From Bacillus sp. 7884-1 (lineage in GTDB: Bacteria; Bacillota; Bacilli; Bacillales; Cytobacillaceae): DNA of 43,034 bases. The position numbers were made by a program, and so were the translations under genes. This document shows, piece by piece, positions 8,984 to 15,509 of this stretch. The notes under the pieces were generated by a model. That model had not been told where the DNA came from, made no database searches, and was given only the letters and a program-made list of their open reading frames with translations. The first letter of the stretch is position 1. Each line of letters starts with the position of its first letter. Location: positions 1 through 43,034 of the forward strand of contig NZ_NPDD01000192.1 in NCBI RefSeq assembly GCF_002272245.1. The letters are read 5' to 3'.

Positions 8984-9055
8984 ATGTTAAATGAAAATAC
9001 GTTAATTGCCGTTAGTTTCAATATCCTTTGCACAGCCCGCAGATTCACCATTTAG
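8984..9055 (+). CDS. Putative 23-residue leader peptide of an attenuator
   Basis: An ATG with a GGTGA site 6 nt upstream opens a 23-codon frame starting MLNENTLIAVSF and ending RRFTI before TAG. It begins about 28 nt after the predicted transcription start. Its 3' half contains CACAGCCC (9031-9038), which is complementary to GGGCTGTG in the downstream terminator arm. This is the layout of translation-coupled attenuators. The peptide matches no family I know, so coding is inferred from its position and ribosome binding site. Confidence 0.5.
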   Translation: MLNENTLIAVSFNILCTARRFTI

Positions 9056-9103
9056 GGGAATCTATTCCCATTATTCCTTTTGCGAATAAAACCATGGGCT
9101 GTG
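9031..9103 (+). promoter_or_regulatory. Candidate antiterminator: leader ORF pairs with the terminator arm
   Basis: CACAGCCC at 9031-9038 and GGGCTGTG at 9096-9103 are perfect 8-nt complements, extendable by a G-U pair at each end. The second half includes the GGGC needed for the terminator stem, so the two structures exclude each other. If ribosomes cover 9031-9038 the terminator can form. If they stall early in the leader ORF, the antiterminator is favoured. Confidence 0.5.
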
Positions 9104-9119
9104 TTGCCTATGGTTTTTT
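9088..9119 (+). terminator. Leader terminator upstream of the rsgA-like gene
   Basis: AAAACCATGGGC and GCCTATGGTTTT form a 12-bp stem (one G-U pair) around UGUGUU, followed by a T-run. It sits 28 bp before the GTPase start codon and after a good promoter, so it would end most transcripts early unless prevented. Confidence 0.7.
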
Positions 9120-9146
9120 ATTATGCGAATTTTTGGAGGAATATGG

Positions 9147-10217
9147 ATGAATTTAACCAATATTGGATTAACTGAAAAAATAAATAACGATTTTTTAGCG
9201 CAAAAACAAAGTGAAGAGATGATTATCGGTCGTGTTGCTCTAGAACATAAGCATATGTATCGTGTATGGACGGAGCATGGAGAACTACTTTGCGAGGTTT
9301 CTGGAAAATTTAACTTTGATGCGATCAATCGTGACGATTATCCTGCGGTCGGGGATTGGGTCATGCTGAAGCCCCGGTTGGAAGAAGGTAAAGGTACAAT
9401 TTATTCGGTAATGCCGCGGTTCAGCAAGTTTTCTCGTAAATCGGCAGGGAGAACGGCTGAAGAACAAATTGTTGCGGCGAATGTGGATACGGTTTTTCTT
9501 GTAAACTCACTGAATGACGACCTTAACTTAAGAAGAATTGAACGCTATCTGCTGCTCACATGGGAAAGCGGTGCAAATCCAGTTATTGTCTTAAGTAAGG
9601 CAGATTTATGTGAAAATATTGAAGAGAAGCTTTCAGAAGTTGAAGCCATCGCTTTTGGCGGAGTACCAGTGATAGCAATTAGTGCTGAAATGAAGATTGG
9701 AATTGAAGAGCTTGAACCTTACTTACAGCCTGGAAAAACCATTGCATTATTGGGTTCATCGGGGGTAGGAAAGTCAACCTTAACAAATTTGTTATTGGGA
9801 TCTGATAAGCAGGCAGTCAAGGAGATTCGTGAAGGGGATGACAAGGGCCGCCACACCACCACGCACCGCGAAATGGTATTATTGCCAAATGGCAGTGTCT
9901 TGATCGACACTCCAGGAATGCGAGAAATACAGCTTTGGGAAAGTGCAGATGGTTTAACTGAAACGTTCTCTGATATTAATGAGTTAGGTGAAATGTGCCG
10001 ATTCAGGGATTGTAAGCATAAGGATGAGCCGGGCTGTGCGGTTTTGGAGGCCATTGAAGAAGGTACGATGGATTCCGGACGCTTAACCAGCTACAACAAG
10101 CTGCAAAAAGAACTCGCCTATATCGAAAGAAAAGCCGACAAACGGGCGCAAACAGAAGAACAGAAAAAGTGGAAGAACATCACAAAACAAACGCGACAAA
10201 AAAAGAAAATTAAGTAG
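9147..10217 (+). CDS. rsgA: Ribosome small-subunit-dependent GTPase A paralogue (RsgA/YjeQ family)
   Basis: 356 residues, longer than the roughly 300 of the core Bacillus RsgA (YloQ), so probably the second paralogue. It has the family's order: an OB-fold (about 25-90), then the circularly permuted GTPase with G4 (SKAD), G1 (GSSGVGKST) and G3 (DTPGM), and a C-terminal zinc knuckle (CRFRDCKHKDEPGC). The end is highly basic. RsgA uses GTP hydrolysis to check late maturation of the 30S subunit. The ATG at 9147 has GGAGGA 6 nt upstream. It is expressed behind an apparent attenuator, which suggests a ribosome-stress response. Confidence 0.9.
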   Translation: MNLTNIGLTEKINNDFLAQKQSEEMIIGRVALEHKHMYRVWTEHGELLCEVSGKFNFDAINRDDYPAVGDWVMLKPRLEEGKGTIYSVMPRFSKFSRKSAGRTAEEQIVAANVDTVFLVNSLNDDLNLRRIERYLLLTWESGANPVIVLSKADLCENIEEKLSEVEAIAFGGVPVIAISAEMKIGIEELEPYLQPGKTIALLGSSGVGKSTLTNLLLGSDKQAVKEIREGDDKGRHTTTHREMVLLPNGSVLIDTPGMREIQLWESADGLTETFSDINELGEMCRFRDCKHKDEPGCAVLEAIEEGTMDSGRLTSYNKLQKELAYIERKADKRAQTEEQKKWKNITKQTRQKKKIK

Positions 10218-10226
10218 AAGATTGCG

Positions 10227-10254
10227 GCCGAACCTGGAGATTGGTTCGGCTTTT
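10227..10254 (+). terminator. Intrinsic terminator after the rsgA-like gene
   Basis: GCCGAACC and GGTTCGGC form a perfect 8-bp stem with an 8-nt loop, followed by TTTT. Confidence 0.85.
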
Positions 10255-10313
10255 GTGCGTGTTGTTAGGATTTTATTAAAATAAGGAAATTTTCTATTGA
10301 TTTAATCAGCAAA

Positions 10314-10343
10314 TTGTATTTCTACAAAGAGTTTCGGTATACT
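10314..10343 (+). promoter_or_regulatory. SigA promoter for msrA-msrB
   Basis: TTGTAT and TATACT are separated by 18 bp and lie about 40 bp before the msrA start. This is a plausible vegetative promoter. Confidence 0.5.
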
Positions 10344-10381
10344 CATTATCAAGGCAAATTAATTCCAAAGGGGTGGGTATC

Positions 10382-10924
10382 ATGGAAGAAAGTAAACAAC
10401 TGGCTACGTTCGCAGGCGGCTGTTTTTGGTGTATGGTGAAGCCGTTTGATGAGCAGCCGGGAATTATTAGTGTTATCTCTGGATATACCGGCGGACACGT
10501 CGAGAACCCTACATATCAACAGGTATGTTCGGAGTCAACAGGGCATTATGAAGCTGTTCAAATTACTTTTAATCCAGAAATTTTTCCATATGAAAGTCTG
10601 CTTGAATTATATTGGCAGCAAATCGACCCGACCGATCCTGGCGGTCAATTTTACGACAGGGGTCTGTCCTATCAAACAGCGATTTTTTATCATAATGAAA
10701 AACAAAAAGAGCTTGCTGAACAGTCAAAGCAAGTTTTACAGGATAGCAGACGGTTTACAAAACCGGTAGTAACACCGATTTTACCAGCAAAAACCTTCTA
10801 TCCAGCGGAAGAGTACCATCAGCATTACTATAAGAAAAATAAAGCTCATTATGAAAGTTACCACGTAGGATCAGGGAGAGCTGGATTTATCCAGGCACAT
10901 TGGAGGGAGAAAAATGAAAAATAA
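10382..10924 (+). CDS. msrA: Peptide-methionine (S)-S-oxide reductase MsrA
   Basis: 180 residues. The catalytic motif GGCFWCM near the N-terminus (GCFW) carries the nucleophilic Cys. It is followed by conserved [28 protein letters not shown] and PAEEYHQ-Y segments, so the enzyme appears intact. It reduces the S-epimer of methionine sulfoxide in proteins in the cytoplasm, with thioredoxin as reductant. The ATG at 10382 is chosen over the GTG three codons earlier because AAGGGGTG is correctly placed for it. It overlaps msrB by 11 nt, a translationally coupled oxidative-damage repair pair. Confidence 0.96.
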   Translation: MEESKQLATFAGGCFWCMVKPFDEQPGIISVISGYTGGHVENPTYQQVCSESTGHYEAVQITFNPEIFPYESLLELYWQQIDPTDPGGQFYDRGLSYQTAIFYHNEKQKELAEQSKQVLQDSRRFTKPVVTPILPAKTFYPAEEYHQHYYKKNKAHYESYHVGSGRAGFIQAHWREKNEK

Positions 10925-11348
10925 AGAACAGTTAAAGAAAGAATTATCACCGATACAGTATGAGGTAACGCAAAACAACGGAACAGAACCTCCTTTTCGA
11001 AATGAATATTGGAATGAAACAAGAGACGGAATTTATGTAGATCTCGTTTCTGGAAAACCACTATTTAGCTCGCTTGATAAGTTTGATGCAGGGTGCGGAT
11101 GGCCGAGTTTTACCAAGCCAATTGTTGAGGAAGAAGTAATTGAAAAAGAGGATTACAGCCATTTTATGGTCCGTACAGAAGTTAGAAGCAAATCAGCAGA
11201 TTCCCATTTAGGTCATGTCTTTGATGACGGACCGGGTCCAAATGGATTGCGCTATTGTATTAACTCTGCAGCCTTACGTTTTATTCCCAAAGAGGAATTA
11301 GATGAGCAAGGATACGGAGCTTATAAGAAGTTATTTGACGAGAATTAA
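10914..11348 (+). CDS. msrB: Peptide-methionine (R)-S-oxide reductase MsrB
   Basis: 144 residues. GCGWPSF, the long block [20 protein letters not shown], and [11 protein letters not shown] with its catalytic Cys are all present. The CxxC zinc pairs of other MsrB forms are not visible, as in the Bacillus type. It reduces the R-epimer of methionine sulfoxide and complements MsrA. The ATG lies within the msrA end behind GGAGGGAGA. Confidence 0.96.
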   Translation: MKNKEQLKKELSPIQYEVTQNNGTEPPFRNEYWNETRDGIYVDLVSGKPLFSSLDKFDAGCGWPSFTKPIVEEEVIEKEDYSHFMVRTEVRSKSADSHLGHVFDDGPGPNGLRYCINSAALRFIPKEELDEQGYGAYKKLFDEN

Positions 11349-11352
11349 TAAG

Positions 11353-11372
11353 GCCGCGATTTCGCGGCTTTT
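11353..11372. terminator. Terminator after msrB
   Basis: GCCGCGA and TCGCGGC form a tight 7-bp stem with a 2-nt loop, followed by TTTTCTTATTTT. It lies between the convergent msrB and DUF502 genes. Confidence 0.8.
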
Positions 11373-11373
11373 C

Positions 11374-11964
11374 TTATTTTCCTTTTGCTTTAGAAGTGGA
11401 GGTCATTCCACCTGAAAGAATAAATTTCATTGCATCCTCGGGTTTAACATCGATAATTTCGACTTGCTCCTTTGGTATTAAGAAAGTAAATCCGGCAACT
11501 TGAAAGGTTTGTGGAACATAAACAGCTACATGGTCCTTAAGCGGACTATAAAAATCCTCCAACTGTTCAGCAGTAATAAACCCCATACTTCTCATTTCCG
11601 TACCAGGAATGACAACAAGCGCCACTTTTGAAAAAGACTTTTTCTCGCCCAAAAAGGATTGAACCGTATCTTTTATTACGGAATAGATCGTTTTTACAAC
11701 AGGAATCTTTTCAAGCCATTTATCAATGAGCCTGATAATGCTTCCGGTAACAAATTTTGTAGATAGCCAGCCTAACAACGTAATTAAAACAATCGTCGTC
11801 AGCAATCCAATCCCAGGAATATAATCATCCTTTAAATAAGGTCTTAATGTGTTTCCGAGCAGTCCATCGAGGAACAGAAACGTTTTGTAAATAACAAAGA
11901 TTACAAGAATAATGGGAACAATGGTCAAAATACCGTTAACAAAGCTCTTCAAGAGAGTTTTCAT
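11374..11964 (-). CDS. DUF502 family membrane protein
   Basis: About 196 residues. Two N-terminal transmembrane helices (about residues 6-30 and 50-75) are followed by a cytoplasmic or peripheral beta-rich domain with the family phrases KTIYSVIKDTVQSFLG and GTEMRSMGFIT. The internal ATG at 11964 is favoured because TAGGTGAT lies just upstream. No function is established for the family. The neighbouring genes are not obviously related. Confidence 0.82.
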   Translation of the reverse strand: MKTLLKSFVNGILTIVPIILVIFVIYKTFLFLDGLLGNTLRPYLKDDYIPGIGLLTTIVLITLLGWLSTKFVTGSIIRLIDKWLEKIPVVKTIYSVIKDTVQSFLGEKKSFSKVALVVIPGTEMRSMGFITAEQLEDFYSPLKDHVAVYVPQTFQVAGFTFLIPKEQVEIIDVKPEDAMKFILSGGMTSTSKAKGK

Positions 11965-12016
11965 TTTATCACCTACAATTTTATCATTGATTCTCATAAT
12001 ATAGGCGAATGCACAG

Positions 12017-12044
12017 ACAGGTCAAGTACCTATTACATAAAGTA
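12017..12044 (+). promoter_or_regulatory. SigK-like sporulation promoter for the YjcZ gene
   Basis: AC at 12017, then 17 bp, then CATAAAGTA matches the mother-cell SigK pattern (AC, 16-17 bp, CATANNNTA). It lies 40 bp upstream of a spore-peptide gene. The assignment is by pattern only. Confidence 0.55.
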
Positions 12045-12083
12045 AGAGTGTTAACAGATAAAAACCTTAAGGAGTGAATAGGT

Positions 12084-12233
12084 ATGTATGGACATGGATT
12101 TGGTGGTCAAGATTGTTGTGGATTTGGTTATACAGCACCAGCTGTAGGTGGATGTGGTTATGGATATGGCACTTTCGTATTAATCGTGGTGTTGTTTATT
12201 CTATTAATCATCATCGGCGCTAGCTGGTGCTAA
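12084..12233 (+). CDS. YjcZ family sporulation protein
   Basis: 49 residues. A Gly/Tyr/Cys-rich head ([17 protein letters not shown]) is followed by a single hydrophobic helix (about residues 31-46, [15 protein letters not shown]) and a short WC end. This is the pattern of the tiny YjcZ/YczM-type spore membrane proteins of Bacillus. TAAGGAGTG precedes the ATG. It has its own SigK-like promoter and a terminator, so it is a monocistronic spore gene. Its function is unknown. Confidence 0.85.
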   Translation: MYGHGFGGQDCCGFGYTAPAVGGCGYGYGTFVLIVVLFILLIIIGASWC

Positions 12234-12243
12234 CCACTAAAAG

Positions 12244-12270
12244 ACTCAGGTGAAAAGCCTGAGTTTTTTT
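12244..12270 (+). terminator. Terminator after the YjcZ gene
   Basis: ACTCAGG and CCTGAGT pair around TGAAAAG and run directly into seven Ts. Confidence 0.85.
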
Positions 12271-12291
12271 GTTATTTTCTAAAAACAAGCT

Positions 12292-12335
12292 AAACACGAA
12301 CAATGGTTAGTTATTTTTATTTATAGTTCGTTTTT
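12292..12335. promoter_or_regulatory. Paired inverted PurR boxes
   Basis: AAACACGAACAAT (12292-12304) and ATAGTTCGTTTTT (12323-12335, reverse complement AAAAACGAACTAT) match the PurBox pattern AWWWCCGAACWWT with the invariant CGAAC core. Box 2 has one mismatch and box 1 has two. They are inverted and sit immediately upstream of the -35 element, as in the pur operon of B. subtilis. Regulation by PurR and PRPP is inferred. Confidence 0.65.
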
Positions 12336-12339
12336 GTTG

Positions 12340-12368
12340 TTGACGGGGAGATTAATCTCTGATATATT
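12340..12368 (+). promoter_or_regulatory. SigA promoter of the FAD-dependent dehydrogenase gene
   Basis: TTGACG and TATATT are separated by exactly 17 bp. The spacer holds the perfect palindrome GAGATTAATCTC (12348-12359), a possible second operator. The start codon is 44 bp downstream. Confidence 0.75.
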
Positions 12369-12411
12369 TACCAAGGGTTAAGTAAATACATACGTCTTGG
12401 AGGTTTGGACA

Positions 12412-13878
12412 ATGGAAAATAGATATGATGTTATAGTAGTGGGTGCAGGCCCAGCGGGGATTTTTACCTGCTATGAACTTACACTGAAAATGCCGAACGC
12501 AAAGGTGCTGTTGGTGGATAAGGGGCATGATATTTATCGGAGAAATTGTCCAATTCTAGAAAATAAAATTGAGAAATGTCCTCCAGCAGCGGGCAAGAAA
12601 GAGTTTGCAGGATGTTTACCAGCGTGTTCAATCACTGCAGGCTTCGGTGGTGCAGGCGCATACTCAGATGGAAAGTTTAATATCACGAGCGAATTTGGGG
12701 GTTGGATGACGGATTATCTTCCAGATTCTCAAGTTGTCGATTTGATTAAATATGTTGATTCTATAAATTTGAGTCATGGTGCAACAGAAAGTATTACCGA
12801 TCCACTTACAGATAAAGTTAAGGATATCGAGCGCCGCGGCTATGCAGCAGGTTTAAAACTATTACGTGCACAGGTTCGTCACCTTGGAACCGAACAAAAT
12901 TTAAAAATTATGAAAAGTATCTTTGAATACTTAAATGATAAAATTGAAATGTCATATAAAACAGAAGTCCAGGATTTAATTACTGAAAGAACTCCTGATG
13001 GGTATGTTGTAAAAGGAATCAAGCTGAAAGGTAATAAGGACATTTATGCAGATAAGGTCGTTATTACTCCAGGTCGTGATGGTTCGAAATGGCTGACTGA
13101 GATTCTTAAGTCACGTCGCCTGAAAATGACTAGTAATCAAGTAGATATCGGCGTTCGTGTAGAGACGTCTGACATTGTTATGAAAGAAATCAATGACAAT
13201 TTGTACGAAGGGAAATTTATTTTCAATACATCCGTTGGAACACGAGTACGGACGTTTTGCAGCAATCCATCCGGACATGTTGTCGTTGAAAATCACTCTG
13301 GTATCATGCTTGCAAATGGCCATGCCTATAAGGATCCGAAGCTTGGAAGTCCAAATACCAACTTTGCCTTGCTTGTATCTCATACATTTTCAGAACCTTT
13401 CGATAAGCCGACCGAATACGCGCATGAAGTATCACGCCTTGCAAACGCCCTTTCAAATGGCGGCTTAATTGTCCAAAAGTATGGAGATATCTTAAAAGGT
13501 CGTCGTTCAACGGATAGAAGAATTAAAGAGGGATTCATCGAGCCTACCCTTAAAGAGGCGGTTCCAGGGGATCTTGGACTGGTACTACCGTATAATACAC
13601 TTAAGAGTTTAATTGAGATGACCGAGGCGTTAAATCAAATTACACCAGGATTAGCTTCAGAGCACACATTATTCTACGGAGTGGAAGCGAAATTCTACTC
13701 TGCACGACCAAAGCTCAATGACCGTTTTGAATCAGAGATCAGCGGTTTGTATGTCGGCGGAGATGGCGCAGGAATTACCCGCGGTCTAGCCCAAGCAAGC
13801 GCATGCGGCGTCTGGATTGCAAGAGATATCATCAAAAAAGCAACAACTGAGCGTGAAAAAGAAGTAGTCATGGCCTAA
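12412..13878 (+). CDS. Uncharacterised NAD(P)/FAD-dependent dehydrogenase (COG2509-type)
   Basis: 488 residues. An N-terminal Rossmann dinucleotide motif VVGAGPAGIF (GxGxxG) for FAD is followed by an FAD-binding acidic residue (LLVDKG), two cysteine clusters (CPILENKIEKCP and CLPAC), a GGAGAYSDGKFN segment and the C-terminal GGDGAGITRGLAQASACG FAD motif. The ATG at 12412 has TTGGAGG upstream. This family has no defined substrate. Paired PurR boxes ahead of its promoter suggest a link to purine nucleotide metabolism. It ends in a terminator and is monocistronic. Confidence 0.88.
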   Translation: MENRYDVIVVGAGPAGIFTCYELTLKMPNAKVLLVDKGHDIYRRNCPILENKIEKCPPAAGKKEFAGCLPACSITAGFGGAGAYSDGKFNITSEFGGWMTDYLPDSQVVDLIKYVDSINLSHGATESITDPLTDKVKDIERRGYAAGLKLLRAQVRHLGTEQNLKIMKSIFEYLNDKIEMSYKTEVQDLITERTPDGYVVKGIKLKGNKDIYADKVVITPGRDGSKWLTEILKSRRLKMTSNQVDIGVRVETSDIVMKEINDNLYEGKFIFNTSVGTRVRTFCSNPSGHVVVENHSGIMLANGHAYKDPKLGSPNTNFALLVSHTFSEPFDKPTEYAHEVSRLANALSNGGLIVQKYGDILKGRRSTDRRIKEGFIEPTLKEAVPGDLGLVLPYNTLKSLIEMTEALNQITPGLASEHTLFYGVEAKFYSARPKLNDRFESEISGLYVGGDGAGITRGLAQASACGVWIARDIIKKATTEREKEVVMA

Positions 13879-13879
13879 A

Positions 13880-13908
13880 CTCGCTAAAATTAGCGGGTTT
13901 GTTTTTTT
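13880..13908 (+). terminator. Terminator after the FAD dehydrogenase gene
   Basis: CTCGCT and AGCGGG pair (one U-G) around a short AT loop, followed by TTTGTTTTTTT. Confidence 0.75.
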
Positions 13909-13919
13909 GATATAGCTAC

Positions 13920-13949
13920 ATATCCGCGATAAATAGATATATCTGCGAT
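13920..13949. repeat. Short tandem direct repeat ATATC(C/T)GCGAT
   Basis: ATATCCGCGAT at 13920-13930 recurs as ATATCTGCGAT at 13939-13949. Only two copies are present, between the two convergent terminators, and no function is evident. Confidence 0.4.
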
Positions 13950-13974
13950 GCCTCTGATTCCATAAAAACTATAC

Positions 13975-14003
13975 AAAAAACAGGGAAATTCTCCCTGTTT
14001 TTT
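13975..14003 (-). terminator. Terminator of the Ktr transporter gene
   Basis: CAGGGA and TCCCTG pair around AATTC and are flanked by A6 and T6 runs, so the hairpin can act on either strand. It overlaps the end of the minus-strand potassium transporter gene. Confidence 0.8.
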
Positions 14004-15367
14004 CAACCAATCGTAACTTTTTCTTTCGGATAATGAATTTTCTCCTGGCTTGTATCTTTGCCTCTTAGAATCAGTAAGCAGGTTACAATCCCCAATCGTC
14101 CGATAAACATTAATAAGATTATCAGGATTTTCCCAAATGTTGTTAGCATGGGTGTTAAGCCCATAGACAATCCATTCGTTCCAAACGCTGATGTAACTTC
14201 AAAGATTACTTGGATCAAGGTACCCTTTTCCGTAATAGAGAGGATTAATATCGAGGCTAAACAGAGCATGGCTGCTGTGGAGATTACGATAAAGGATTTA
14301 AGCACATCCTCATTATTCAATTCTCGTCTAAATACTTTAATGGAACCTTTTCCACGTGCATAAAAGAAAATCGCGAGCAAAACAATCGCAAACGTTGTCG
14401 TCCGGATTCCACCGCTGGCACTGCTCGGTGAACCGCCGATAAACATTAATAACGACATAAAGAGTTGATTACTTGGTGTGAAATCATTCAAATCCATCGT
14501 TGCCAACCCTGCACTTTTGGTGGTGGCAGAATTGAATAAGGAATAGAAAAACGTTTCATGCCAAGATTTATCAGCAAAGAAATGATAACTATCTAGTAAG
14601 TAAATCATAATGCCACCAACAATGGTTAGGATGACAAACGTTACAGTAGTTAATTTAGTAAATAAAGTGAAATGATACCTTCTTTTACTCTTCAAACTTA
14701 AGAAGTATTCATAAACCTCAACAATAACCGGGAAACCAATTGCTCCGATAATCATCAATAAAATGATGACCGTTTGAACAAAGTAGTCATTACTAAAAGG
14801 GATTAATGAACCCCCGGTAATATCAAATCCTGCATTTGTCGTGGCACTAATGGAGCCGAAAAATCCATGTTTAAAAGCTGAAAAGGGGCTGTCAAAGTAA
14901 TTCAAGAACCGTAATCCTAAAATAATCCCGCCGATAATTTCAACTGAAATAATGGTAATAAAAACCCTCTTTGCCAGCTGCACTAAACCAGATAAGCTGG
15001 ATTGATTTTGATCTACCATGATCAGTTGGCGTTCCCTTAATCCTACTTTTTTTCCAATCATTATCCATAGGAAGGTACTAAGAGACATTACCCCTAATCC
15101 GCCTAATTGGAGAATGATACACAAAAGAAATATTCCGAAATTATTAAAGGTATCTTTTAAGGAGATTACACTCAAACCTGTTACACTTACAGCACTAGCT
15201 GATGTAAATAAGGCATCAATAAAACTAATGGATGCATTTTCATGATGTGCCAATGGTATTTTTAAAAGAAATGTTGAAATGATTAAAGCAGATAAGTAAA
15301 AAATAACGATTAATTGAATTGTTGATAATTCTTTCTTTTTAGAGAATCGTTTTCTCGAAATATTCAT
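14003..15367 (-). CDS. KtrB/TrkH family potassium channel subunit
   Basis: 454 residues, the typical length of Ktr membrane subunits. Four M1-P-M2 repeats form the K+ pore. Selectivity-loop glycines are visible in SASAVSVTGLSV, ATTNAGFDITGGS, SATTKSAGLATMDL and TSAFGTNGLSMGL. Ktr channels import K+ (coupled to Na+) and associate with a cytoplasmic RCK subunit (KtrA/KtrC). No such subunit is encoded here, which resembles the orphan ktrD arrangement of B. subtilis. A weak ribosome binding site (AAGGAT) precedes the ATG. It is monocistronic. Confidence 0.93.
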   Translation of the reverse strand: MNISRKRFSKKKELSTIQLIVIFYLSALIISTFLLKIPLAHHENASISFIDALFTSASAVSVTGLSVISLKDTFNNFGIFLLCIILQLGGLGVMSLSTFLWIMIGKKVGLRERQLIMVDQNQSSLSGLVQLAKRVFITIISVEIIGGIILGLRFLNYFDSPFSAFKHGFFGSISATTNAGFDITGGSLIPFSNDYFVQTVIILLMIIGAIGFPVIVEVYEYFLSLKSKRRYHFTLFTKLTTVTFVILTIVGGIMIYLLDSYHFFADKSWHETFFYSLFNSATTKSAGLATMDLNDFTPSNQLFMSLLMFIGGSPSSASGGIRTTTFAIVLLAIFFYARGKGSIKVFRRELNNEDVLKSFIVISTAAMLCLASILILSITEKGTLIQVIFEVTSAFGTNGLSMGLTPMLTTFGKILIILLMFIGRLGIVTCLLILRGKDTSQEKIHYPKEKVTIG

Positions 15368-15509
15368 TTGATCCTTCCTTATGTAAATCTATGTGTTATT
15401 TTATATTAACCGCTCTTAAAAGTAAAAGATAGTTTTCCCACTAGAATTTTCTGACATTTTTATATATGCTAGTGTTATTAGGACAAAGGATGCCTGGGGG
15501 ACTATGGAT

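Noticed and set aside
9719..10054. A 111-codon minus-strand frame opposite the RsgA-like gene
   Set aside because: It lies inside the conserved GTPase domain. The plus strand has all GTPase motifs, and no ribosome binding site supports the minus frame.
12304..12340. Purine riboswitch ahead of the FAD dehydrogenase gene
   Set aside because: The CGAAC motifs lie upstream of the promoter, so they cannot be in the transcript. They fit DNA-binding PurR boxes, not an aptamer.
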